Source: Streptomyces griseoviridis
Lineage (GTDB): Bacteria > Actinomycetota > Actinomycetes > Streptomycetales > Streptomycetaceae
Direction: 5' to 3'
Assembly (NCBI GenBank): GCA_014649155.1
Contig: BMSM01000042.1
Location: 1-37,076, forward strand
Length of the DNA stretch: 37,076 bases
The notes beneath the pieces are model-generated. The model was not told where the DNA came from. It saw only the letters and a program-made list of their open reading frames with translations, and did no database searches. Positions 24,621-37,076 of this stretch are shown in pieces (position 1 is the stretch's first letter; every line of letters begins with the position of its first letter). The translations under genes were made by a program, and so were the position numbers.

Positions 24621-25942
24621 TTCGCCACTCCTACGACGGTTCCCTCGGTGATGCCGGCTCCGGAGACCTCGACCATGCTGTCGGCGAAGATGCCCAGTTC
24701 GACCGGCACGTACTCGACGCCGTGCGGTGCCGAGGGCTTGACCACCTCCAGTGCGTAGCCGCCGCCGTCGCGGGCCACGAGGGCGTTGACGGGGACGGCG
24801 AGCACGTTCTTGCGGCTCTCCGACTGCAGGGTGACGTCGACGGATGCGGCCTGGTAGTCGCCGAGGCCCTTCTGGTCCTTCACCTTCAGTTCCACCGGGA
24901 GAGTGGCTTCCTGGTCGCCCTCCCCGCCCGCCGCGCCGGCGTCGGCGGACTGGTCGTCCGCGACGTTGGAGGGCGCGCCGACGTCGGTGACCGTGCCCTG
25001 GACGGTGCTGCCGTCGGGGAGCGTAACCTCGGCCTTGGTGCCGACCTCGACGAGGTCCTCGTACTGCGCCTCCAGGTCCACGGTGACCACGCGCTCGGTC
25101 GCGGTCCAGCTCAGCAGCGGGCCGCTGGGCGAGGTGCCGGTCGAGCCGGTCACCTTCGAGACCTTCCGGGCGCCGTCGGCCACCACCGCGTCGCCCGGGT
25201 CGACTTCGCCGGTCTCCTCGCGGTTCAGGTCGTCCTGCCACTCCTCGACGGCGGCGGCGGTGGCCGCGTTGTACGTGGAGTCGGCGGTGAAGCCGTCGTA
25301 GCCGAGGGCCTTCAGGTTGGCTTCGAGGATCTTGACGTCGCTGCCGGAGTCCCCGGAGCGCATCGTGCGGTAGAAGGGGATGTCGCCGTAGAGCAGCGGT
25401 GTCTTCTGCTGGTTGACGCTGTAGACGTTCTCGCCGCGTTCGATGGTGGCGCCCGCTTCGGGCAGCCAGGTCAGGATGCCGGAGCCGCCGCTGCCGCCCG
25501 CCCCGCCCTGGGCGGAGCCGCCCGGGGCCACGGCCTGCACGGTGGCGGCCTCGCCGTAGCCGATGGTGCCGGCCACCGTCTCGGAGTCGGTGAGCGTGGT
25601 CCGCTTCACCTTGGCCGTGGCCGACGGGCCGGTGGGCGCCCGGGAGGTGTCGTCGTCCCCGCCGCCGAGGACGCCGCTGGCGGCGAGTCCCGCGGCGGCG
25701 GCCACCACGATCGCGGTGAGCACGATCAGGGAAGTCCGCAGCGGTCGCCGTTTGCGGCCGTCCGCCGGGGGCTCCCCGGCCGGCACGGCGGGGCCGCCGT
25801 GGTCACCGCTCCCGGCCGGCACGGCGCTGTCCGGCTCCGGTTCGGCGGCCACGGTGCCGGGCGCGCGTACTTCGAGGGTGCCGGACGACTCGCCGCCGGG
25901 CCCGACGGCCCCGCGCTCATGGGTCTCGTCAGGGGCGGTCAT
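24617..25942 (-). CDS. HlyD-like adaptor with peptidoglycan-binding domain
   Basis: A 441-residue membrane-anchored periplasmic-adaptor-like protein. A cytoplasmic Pro/Gly/Ala-rich N-terminus (1 to about 65) precedes a single membrane helix (SLIVLTAIVVAAAAGLAASG, about 72-91). A barrel-sandwich region (LTDSETVAGTIGYGEAATV) is interrupted by a PG_binding_1 domain at about residues 200-245 (RSGDSGSDVKILEANLKALGY, AATAAAVEEWQ). Beta-barrel strands (EVTLPDGSTVQGTVTDVG) and a C-terminal segment (NVLAVPVNALVARDGG) follow. It likely links the ABC pump to the cell wall. The ATG at 25942 overlaps the lipoprotein stop (ATGA) and its own stop overlaps the ATPase start. Confidence 0.9.
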   Translation of the reverse strand: MTAPDETHERGAVGPGGESSGTLEVRAPGTVAAEPEPDSAVPAGSGDHGGPAVPAGEPPADGRKRRPLRTSLIVLTAIVVAAAAGLAASGVLGGGDDDTSRAPTGPSATAKVKRTTLTDSETVAGTIGYGEAATVQAVAPGGSAQGGAGGSGGSGILTWLPEAGATIERGENVYSVNQQKTPLLYGDIPFYRTMRSGDSGSDVKILEANLKALGYDGFTADSTYNAATAAAVEEWQDDLNREETGEVDPGDAVVADGARKVSKVTGSTGTSPSGPLLSWTATERVVTVDLEAQYEDLVEVGTKAEVTLPDGSTVQGTVTDVGAPSNVADDQSADAGAAGGEGDQEATLPVELKVKDQKGLGDYQAASVDVTLQSESRKNVLAVPVNALVARDGGGYALEVVKPSAPHGVEYVPVELGIFADSMVEVSGAGITEGTVVGVAK

Positions 25943-26490
25943 TCGCCGACCTCGAAGATGAGCGAGCCGCCCGGGGACTTGTCCTGGCAGGCGGCCGACG
26001 CCTTCTGCATCCGCGCGTCACTGGGGTCCATGCCGAGCGCATCGATGTTGATCTTGATCTGGCCGCCCTCGACCTCCGGGTCGGGGAACTTGGGCACTCC
26101 GTTCTCCCGCATGCACTTCGCCCAGGCCTGCACCTTCGCGGAGTCGACGTCGCCGCCCCTGGCGTCCTGTCCGACGCCCTGCGGCATCTTGTCGCGGCAC
26201 GCCTCCTGGGCCGCCTGCGAGTCGGGGTCGTCCGCGTTGCCGGGGTTGATGAGCACCCGGCCGTCACCGCCCTGCTCGGGGTCCTGGTAATCCTCGACCC
26301 CGTTCTCCCGCATGCACTGGGCGTAGTCCAGGGCCTGCTGATATCCCGATCCGGCGGCGGCCGACGACGACCCCTCGGCCTCGGTCTCCGCGGCGTCGGA
26401 GTCGGAACAGCCCACGGCGGCGCCCATCACGAGAACGGCGGAGGCGGCGAGAAGAAGGTGCGCTTTGAGGCGCTTACGTGTGTTCGACAT
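25939..26490 (-). CDS. Lipoprotein with internally duplicated cysteine-pair unit
   Basis: A 183-residue predicted lipoprotein. A basic start (SNTRKRLK) and hydrophobic segment end in a lipobox at Cys28 (MGAAVGC). After a Ser/Ala/Glu linker the mature part consists of two related units: unit 1 from QALDYAQCMRENGVEDYQDPE to ACRDKMPQG and unit 2 from KVQAWAKCMRENGVPKFPDPE (first 20 residues cited in pieces elsewhere) to ACQDKSPGG. Each unit has two cysteines about 40 residues apart (59/98 and 126/168), suggesting one disulfide per unit. I know such CMRENG proteins from actinobacteria near MacB-like operons but no assigned function. It heads the coupled operon and may be the substrate-capturing or partner subunit. 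ATG 26502 would add four residues; neither start has a clear ribosome site. Confidence 0.85.
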   Translation of the reverse strand: MSNTRKRLKAHLLLAASAVLVMGAAVGCSDSDAAETEAEGSSSAAAGSGYQQALDYAQCMRENGVEDYQDPEQGGDGRVLINPGNADDPDSQAAQEACRDKMPQGVGQDARGGDVDSAKVQAWAKCMRENGVPKFPDPEVEGGQIKINIDALGMDPSDARMQKASAACQDKSPGGSLIFEVGE

Positions 26491-26575
26491 GCCGTAAGTC
26501 ATACGCGGGCGGCGGTAACACGGCGGACACAGAAGGAACCGGGTGCCGACCGATTATCCCTGCCCCGGCGGAACG

Positions 26576-26606
26576 TGTGACCGTCCTGTGACCCGATGTC
26601 CTGACA
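26576..26606. promoter_or_regulatory. 11-bp-spaced direct repeats in the divergent promoter region
   Basis: TGTGACC occurs at 26576-26582 and again at 26587-26593, exactly 11 bp apart, followed by the palindrome TGTC-CT-GACA at 26597-26606. Heptamers one helical turn apart are the usual target form of OmpR/PhoB-type regulators. The site lies between the export operon (start 26490) and the glycosyltransferase gene (start 26675). A second small palindrome, CCACT/AGTGG, is at 26615-26630. Confidence 0.45.
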
Positions 26607-26674
26607 CGGTAAGTCCACTTGCCCCAGTGGCTCGCCGAAATTCCTTTTACCCGGACGACGAAAGGAAGTCCGAT

Positions 26675-28999
26675 ATGCCCTCGGACCTTTTGACCCTCGC
26701 TCCCGGTTCGACCGCCTTTCCCGACGATCCCGCGCCGCCGCGACGGCACCGGTTCGCGTTCTGGCGTTCGCCCCCGGACCAGCCGGGCTGGGCCCGCCCG
26801 GCCCTGCTGGCCGTCGCCGCGCTCGCCGCGCTGCTGTACACCTGGAACATCGCCGGCAGTGATCTGTCCCCCTACTATTCGGTGGCCGCGCGGAGCATGT
26901 CGGAGAGCTGGAAGGCCTTCCTGTTCACCGCCTTCGACCCCTCCTCCACCATCACCCTCGACAAGATCGGCGGCTTTCTGTGGCCGCAGGCGCTGTCGGC
27001 GCGGCTGTTCGGCTTCCACGACTGGGCGCTGACCCTGCCGCAGTGCGTCGAGGGCGTGGTCACCGTGCTCGTCCTGTACCGGCTGGTGCGGCGCTGGCAG
27101 GGGGCGGCGGCCGGGCTGGTCGCGGCGGGGCTGCTGGCCCTGACGCCGCTGGCCGCCTCCATGTTCGGGCACGCGATCCTCGACTGCTCGGTCACGATGT
27201 GCCTGGTGCTGGCGGCCGACCAGGGCCAGAAGGCGGTCCTCACGGGCCGGCTGAACCCGCTGCTGCTCTGCGGCGTGTGGATCGGGCTGGGGTTTCAGGC
27301 CAAGATGATGCAGGCGTGGCTCGTCGTCCCGGCGCTCGCCGTCGCCTACCTCGTCGCCGCCCCCCACGGGCTGCGGCGCCGGGTCGGGCACCTGCTGACG
27401 GCGGGCGGGGTGCTGCTCGCCGTGTCCCTCTCCTGGGTCGCGCTGATGACCTTCACACCGGAGGACTCCCGCCCCTACGCGGACGGTTCGACCAACAACA
27501 GCGCCTTCGCCATGGTCTTCGGCTACAACGGCTTCAACCGCTTCCACGAGGGACTGATCCCGGGGGCCGTCGGCGCGCCCTCCGGGGGCGGCGGCACGGG
27601 CGCGGCGGCGGACGGTACGGACACGGGGACGTCGGCGGGCGCGGAGGCGACGGGGGGCGCGGGGGCGGGTGCGGATACGGGTGCGGATACGGGTGCGGCC
27701 GAAGGCGCGGCGGCGGGCGGTACGGCCCAGGACACCTCCCAGGGGGCCGACGGCGGCACCGCCCGGGACGGTGGCGGGGCGAGCGCACCGGCGTCCGCGT
27801 CGCAGCCCCCGCAGGGCGGGTCCGCCGCGCTCGCGGTGCTGCCCGGCTCGGAGGGCTGGGGCAAGCTCCTCGGGCCGCGCTTCGCCACCCAGATCGGCTG
27901 GCTGTACCCGCTCGCGCTGATCGCCCTGGTCCTGGGCCTGGTACGGCACCGCGGGGCCGCGCGGACCGACCGGCGCCGCGCCGGCTACCTGATGTGGGGC
28001 CTGTGGCTGGTCACGGCCGCGCTGGTGCTCAGCGCGATGAGCATCCCGCACACCGCCTACGCCGCCCTGCTCGCCCCGCCCCTGGCGGCGCTGTCCGGCG
28101 CCGGTGCGGTGGCCCTGTGGCGCGTCCACCGGGCGGCCCGCGGCGGCCCTTGGGCCTGGATACTGCCCGTGGCGATTCTCGCGCAGGAGGTCTGGACGAT
28201 CCGTACGGCCGCCCCGTACGCGGACTTCGCGCCCTGGCTCGTCCCCCTGGTCCTGGTGGCCTCGGTCGCCGCCTGCGCGGCCTTCGTGTACACCGCGCTG
28301 CCGCGCCCGTCGGGCCGCCGCCTGGCCCGGCGTGTCACCGCTCTCGGTCTGGTGAGCGGGTGCGTCGCGGTGATCGCCGCGCCGGCCGTCTGGTCGCTGA
28401 GCGTGCTGGACGAGCGGTACGCGGGCTCGCCGTTCGACGCCTACGCGGGGCCGCCGTTCAAGGTGCCCGGGGGCTCCGGCCCGGGCGGCAAGGGGATGCG
28501 TACGTCCAAGAACGGCGTGCTCGGCGGGGTCACGTCCACCACCTCCCAGGGCCCGGACGTACTCGCCGAGCTGAGCCCCGACCAGGAGAAACTCATCGAT
28601 CACGTGCAGCAGAACAACCGGGGCGCCGCCTACGCCTTCTCCACGAACAGCTGGCAGACGGCCTCGCGCTACATCTACAACCGGGCCCTGCCCGTCCTGC
28701 CCCTGGGCGGCTTCCTGGGCGAGGCGAACGTCGTGACGCTCGCCGAGTACCAGGACCTGATCCGGGCCGGCGACCTGCGCTTCGCCCTGGTCGGCACGCA
28801 CGCGGGCAGCATGAGCGGCGCCGGGGGCGGGCAGGCGAGCGAGCCGCCGCCGGACAGTTCGGTGGCGCGGATCGACCGGTGGGTGAAGTCGGCCTGCGCC
28901 GAGGTCGATCCGGCCTCCTACGGCGTGACCGCGCCGAGCGGCAAGGACGCCGAGGGCAACACGGAGACGCTCTACGACTGCGCCTCGGCCGTGCGCTGA
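26675..28999 (+). CDS. GT39/ArnT-like membrane glycosyltransferase
   Basis: A 774-residue polytopic membrane protein of the PMT/ArnT-like glycosyltransferase group, expected to use a polyprenyl-phosphate sugar on the outer face of the membrane. After a 45-residue cytoplasmic start come many hydrophobic helices. The first outer loop carries the typical acidic residues (SDLSPYYSVAARSMSESW, FDPSSTITLDKIGGFLWPQ). A long low-complexity Gly/Ala/Thr/Asp insert (about residues 298-385) interrupts the helices, and a C-terminal soluble domain (AYAFSTNSWQTASRYIY, RFALVG) follows. ATG 26675 is chosen because AAAGGAAG precedes it; the frame is open from 26543, without membrane or family features. It is divergent from the export operon. 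Acceptor (protein, lipid or wall polymer) unknown. Confidence 0.88.
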   Translation: MPSDLLTLAPGSTAFPDDPAPPRRHRFAFWRSPPDQPGWARPALLAVAALAALLYTWNIAGSDLSPYYSVAARSMSESWKAFLFTAFDPSSTITLDKIGGFLWPQALSARLFGFHDWALTLPQCVEGVVTVLVLYRLVRRWQGAAAGLVAAGLLALTPLAASMFGHAILDCSVTMCLVLAADQGQKAVLTGRLNPLLLCGVWIGLGFQAKMMQAWLVVPALAVAYLVAAPHGLRRRVGHLLTAGGVLLAVSLSWVALMTFTPEDSRPYADGSTNNSAFAMVFGYNGFNRFHEGLIPGAVGAPSGGGGTGAAADGTDTGTSAGAEATGGAGAGADTGADTGAAEGAAAGGTAQDTSQGADGGTARDGGGASAPASASQPPQGGSAALAVLPGSEGWGKLLGPRFATQIGWLYPLALIALVLGLVRHRGAARTDRRRAGYLMWGLWLVTAALVLSAMSIPHTAYAALLAPPLAALSGAGAVALWRVHRAARGGPWAWILPVAILAQEVWTIRTAAPYADFAPWLVPLVLVASVAACAAFVYTALPRPSGRRLARRVTALGLVSGCVAVIAAPAVWSLSVLDERYAGSPFDAYAGPPFKVPGGSGPGGKGMRTSKNGVLGGVTSTTSQGPDVLAELSPDQEKLIDHVQQNNRGAAYAFSTNSWQTASRYIYNRALPVLPLGGFLGEANVVTLAEYQDLIRAGDLRFALVGTHAGSMSGAGGGQASEPPPDSSVARIDRWVKSACAEVDPASYGVTAPSGKDAEGNTETLYDCASAVR
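27671..27694 (+). repeat. 12-bp tandem repeat inside the glycosyltransferase gene
   Basis: GCGGATACGGGT is present twice in exact tandem, with degenerate copies on both sides (from 27659). It encodes an ADTGADTG stretch in a Gly/Ala-rich loop. Being a multiple of three, gain or loss of copies would keep the frame. Confidence 0.8.
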
Positions 29000-29014
29000 G
29001 GACTGCTCCGCGCA

Positions 29015-29066
29015 CGACACGGCCGTACGACAAGGCCGTACGACAAGGCCGCACGAGGAAACCGCA
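29015..29066. repeat. Four degenerate 13-bp tandem repeats
   Basis: Units CGACACGGCCGTA, CGACAAGGCCGTA, CGACAAGGCCGCA and CGAGGAAACCGCA follow one another without gaps, starting 15 bp after the glycosyltransferase stop codon. They are noncoding and lie just before the hairpin at 29071-29104. Confidence 0.8.
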
Positions 29067-29070
29067 CGCC

Positions 29071-29104
29071 GAAGCCGGCGCACCCCGCACGGGCCGCCGG
29101 CTTC
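29071..29104. terminator. Bidirectional terminator between glycosyltransferase and P450
   Basis: GAAGCCGGC (29071-29079) pairs perfectly with GCCGGCTTC (29096-29104) around a 16-nt loop. It lies between two convergent genes (stops at 28999 and 29120) and could end both transcripts. Confidence 0.65.
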
Positions 29105-29119
29105 GCCGCGCCGGGGGCC

Positions 29120-30307
29120 TCACCAGGCGACGGGCAGCTCCTCCACGCCGTACTGCACGGCGAACTGACGGAACCGCAGTTCCTCCACGGGCACGGCGAG
29201 CCGCAGGCCGGGGAAGCGGGACAGCAGCGCGGCGAAGCTCAGCCGGAGCTGGGCGCGGGCGAGGGCGGCGCCGACGCAGTGGTGGATGCCGTGTCCGAAG
29301 GCCACGTGGGCGGTGTCCTCGCGGGTGATGTCCAGCCGGTCCCGCGACAGGCCCCGCGGCCGGGCGCGGTTGACCGCGAGCAGGGAGCAGGTGACGACCT
29401 CCCCCTTCCTGATCTCCTGGCCGCCGACGGTCACGTCCGTCAGCGCGGTGCGCGGCGAGGCCGTGGAGACCACCGACACGTACCGCAGCAGTTCCTCCAC
29501 CGCCCGCGGCAGCAGCGCCGGGTCGGCCCGCAGGGCGGCGAGCTGGTCGGGGTGCTGGAGCAGGGCGAGCAGCCCGAGGCCCAGCATCTGCGCCGAGCCC
29601 TCCAGGCCGGCCGCCAGGAACGAGGCGCAGACCCCGGCCAGTTCCGCGTCGGTGACCTCGTCGCCGTGCTCCCGGATCAGCGTGCCGAGCATGTCCTCGC
29701 CCGGGTCGGCGCGTTTCCTCGCGACGATTCCGCCCAGGTACGAGGCGAAGGCCTTCTGCGCCGCCACCCGTTTACGGGCACGCCCGCTGGAATGCGCGTC
29801 CATACGGCTGGGCGCCCGTACGTCGAGCATTCTGCCGAGCGCGGCGAGGTCGTCGCGGGGAATCCCGAGGAGGGCGCAGATGACGAGTCCCGGTACGGGC
29901 CAGCCGAAATGGCGCATGAGATCGGCCGGTGATCCCGCCGCGGCCAGCGCGTCCAGCCGTTCGGCCACGATCTGTTCGACGACCGGTTCCATTCTGCGCA
30001 TGCGGCGCAGCGTGAATTCCGGCGCGATCAGTTTGCGCAGCCGGGTGTGCTCCGGGGGGTCGTAATGCAGCAGGTTCCCTTCTTCCCTGGCCCCTCGGGA
30101 AATGGCCCGTTCGAGATCGGGCGGCTTGGCGGTGAACCGGTCCGCGTCCCCCAGCACCGCCCGCGCCTCGGCGTCCCCGGTGACCAGCCAGTCCGCTCCG
30201 CCGGGGTCGGGGCAGACGGGTGTCTCGTCGCTCATCCGGCTCAGCTCGGGCAGCGGGTCCAGGATGCGGCGGCGCAGGTGCGGGGGAATGTCCGGCGGCT
30301 TCGGCAT
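29120..30307 (-). CDS. Cytochrome P450, second of a tandem pair
   Basis: A 395-residue bacterial class I P450, soluble and dependent on a ferredoxin partner not seen here. Haem ligand loop: FGHGIHHCVGAALAR with the thiolate cysteine. K-helix: ELLRY with ExxR. B'/C region: DPPEHTRLRKLIAPEFTLRRMR. The I-helix reads AAGLEGSAQ, so the acidic residue is kept but the usual following threonine is glycine. This is seen in P450s that do oxidative coupling or act on carrier-bound substrates. It starts 22 bp after the first P450 (stop 30330), with AAAGG before its ATG, and is a clear paralogue of it. It is the last gene of the NRPS operon on this side. Confidence 0.93.
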   Translation of the reverse strand: MPKPPDIPPHLRRRILDPLPELSRMSDETPVCPDPGGADWLVTGDAEARAVLGDADRFTAKPPDLERAISRGAREEGNLLHYDPPEHTRLRKLIAPEFTLRRMRRMEPVVEQIVAERLDALAAAGSPADLMRHFGWPVPGLVICALLGIPRDDLAALGRMLDVRAPSRMDAHSSGRARKRVAAQKAFASYLGGIVARKRADPGEDMLGTLIREHGDEVTDAELAGVCASFLAAGLEGSAQMLGLGLLALLQHPDQLAALRADPALLPRAVEELLRYVSVVSTASPRTALTDVTVGGQEIRKGEVVTCSLLAVNRARPRGLSRDRLDITREDTAHVAFGHGIHHCVGAALARAQLRLSFAALLSRFPGLRLAVPVEELRFRQFAVQYGVEELPVAW

Positions 30308-30329
30308 GACGGGCCTTTCTGGGCGGTGG

Positions 30330-31540
30330 TTACCAGGAGACGGGCAGGTTCTCGATGCCGAAGGTGGCCATCCACGGCGGGCGGAAGCGCAGTTCCTCGC
30401 GCGGTACGGCGAGCCGGAGCCCCGGGAAGCGGCGCAGCACCCCCGCGAACGCGATCCGCAGCTCCATGCGGGCCAGGGCGGCTCCCGCGCAGTAGTGGAT
30501 GCCGTGCCCGAAGGCCACGTGCGTGGTGCCCTCCCGCAGGATGTCGAGGCGGTCCGGGGGCGCGCCGGGCGGCTGGGCCCGGTTGACCGCGAGGAACGAG
30601 CAGGAGACGACCTGGCCGGGCTCGATGACGTGGTCGCCGACGGTCACCTCGGTCAGGGCGGTGCGCGGCGAGGCGACCGCGACGACGGTGACGTACCGCA
30701 ACAGTTCCTCGACCGCCTGGCCCATCAGTTCGGGGCGTTCGCGGAGCAGGGCGAGCTGGTCGGGGTGGTCGAGGAGGGCCAGGACGCCCAGGCCGAGCAT
30801 GCCGACCATGTTCTCGATGCCGGCGGCCATGACGGAGGCGGCCAGGCCCACCAGTTCCTTGTCGGAGACGTCGGTGCCGTGGTCCTTGACGAGCATGCTC
30901 ACCAGGTCGTCGCCGGGGTCGCGGCGGCGGGCGGCGACGTACCGGGCCAGATAGTTGTCGAAGGTCTTGGCGGAGGCGCGGCGGGCCTGCCAGCCCCGGT
31001 TGTCGCGCCGGCTGAGGTCGAGGTGCCGGGCGAGTTCCGCCTGGTCGTCGCGGGGGATGCCGAGCAGGGTGCAGCCGACCAGGCCGGGGATGGGCCAGGC
31101 GAAGTGCCGGACGAGGTCGGCGGGCCGTCCGGCCCGTTCCAGGACGTCCAGCCGGTCCTCGATGATCCGCTCGACCTGCGGTTCGATCCGGCGCATCCGG
31201 CGCAGGGTGAACTCCGGTGCCAGCAGCTTCCGCAGCCGGGTGTGCTCCGGCGGGTCGTACATCAGCGGGTTGCCGATCTGGGTGATCTGGCGGGACTCCT
31301 CCTCGGTGTCGGCGGGTGGCCGGGTGCTGAACCGGTCCGCGTCGCCGAGGATGGCCCGTACTTCCTCCCGGCCGGTGGCGACCCAGTCGATCAGGCCCGG
31401 TCCGGTCTCCGGCACCAGCGGTGTCTCCGTGCTCATGCGGCCGAGGCCGGGCGGCGGGTCCATGCCCTCCCTGAGGTGGTGGGGGATGATGTCCGCCGTC
31501 CGGTCGCGGTTGCGGCCCCTGAGTTCACCGGTTTCCCTGG

Positions 31541-31544
<4 letters not shown>
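30330..31544 (-). CDS. Cytochrome P450, coupled to the NRPS
   Basis: A 404-residue P450 whose ATG (31544) overlaps the NRPS stop codon by 4 bp, so it is made together with the synthetase. Haem loop: FGHGIHYCAGAALAR. K-helix: ELLRY. Conserved DPPEHTRLRKLLAPEFTLRRMRR-type segment (first 20: DPPEHTRLRKLLAPEFTLRR). The I-helix reads AAGIENMVG: Glu is kept and the conserved threonine is asparagine (codon complement 30810-30812). It shares with the next P450 an N-terminal PPH/PHHLR...MS.ETP segment and most core motifs, indicating gene duplication. The likely substrate is the carrier-bound peptide of the adjacent synthetase, inferred from operon position. Hydroxylation or aryl cross-linking are both possible. 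Confidence 0.94.

Positions 31545-37076
<5,532 letters not shown>

Noticed and set aside
26474..29083. An 869-codon open frame on the - strand opposite the glycosyltransferase
   Set aside because: No family similarity; the + strand frame has membrane helices, a ribosome site and a known family layout.
30264..30329. A possible missing ferredoxin gene between or after the P450s
   Set aside because: Only 22 bp separate the two P450 genes and nothing ferredoxin-like (cysteine cluster) is encoded between 29000 and 29120 either.

Overview
The window comes from a high-GC actinomycete, almost certainly a Streptomyces. Third codon positions are strongly G/C biased, start codons are ATG or GTG with GGAGG-like ribosome sites, and many genes are coupled by 4-bp stop/start overlaps. 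An SsgA-like sporulation/division protein, a DUF5709 protein, a receiver/NarL/CHASE3-kinase group and an NRPS with P450s all fit that genus. I saw no rRNA, tRNA, CRISPR array, transposase or attachment site.

Layout. (1) 1-1560, + strand: the tail of an unknown CDS, a Tat-exported alpha/beta hydrolase and a Dps-like ferritin, closed by a strong hairpin. (2) 1711-7528, - strand: an MFS exporter coupled to a DUF1275 membrane protein, a YtcJ-like amidohydrolase, a broken gene joining a shikimate-dehydrogenase-like N-terminus to a B12-binding domain (with a 31-bp tandem duplication that shifts the frame), and an SsgA-like protein. (3) 7643-11622: a stress-signalling group with a CHASE3 histidine kinase, a lone receiver, a NarL-type response regulator, a universal stress protein and a DUF5709 protein. 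A 17-bp partly palindromic motif occurs three times in its intergenic regions. (4) 11802-12467: a secreted DUF3558-like protein. (5) 17068-12458, - strand: a four-gene reductive pyrimidine (hydantoin/ureide) catabolic operon comprising beta-ureidopropionase, class III aminotransferase, dihydropyrimidinase and an F420-type LLM oxidoreductase, with a plausible sigma70-type promoter. (6) 17504-20553: an XRE regulator, probably leaderless, divergent from a ClpC-type AAA+ unfoldase. (7) 20595-22412: a secreted gamma-glutamyltransferase. (8) 26490-22636, - strand: a fully coupled MacB-like export operon (lipoprotein with an internal duplication, HlyD-like adaptor with a peptidoglycan-binding domain, ATPase, permease), divergent from (9) 26675-28999, a GT39-like membrane glycosyltransferase. 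(10) 29120 to the right edge, - strand: the downstream end of a nonribosomal peptide cluster, a multimodular NRPS coupled to two related P450s.

The most interesting part is the NRPS terminus. After a normal-looking A-PCP it carries a condensation-like domain whose HHxxxDG motif reads HPIAADE, then an adenylation remnant lacking most core motifs, no second carrier domain, and a thioesterase. Two P450s without the usual I-helix threonine follow directly. This resembles in logic the X-domain recruitment of cross-linking P450s in glycopeptide synthetases, with a different architecture. That link is inference. The peptide product cannot be deduced because the cluster runs off the window.
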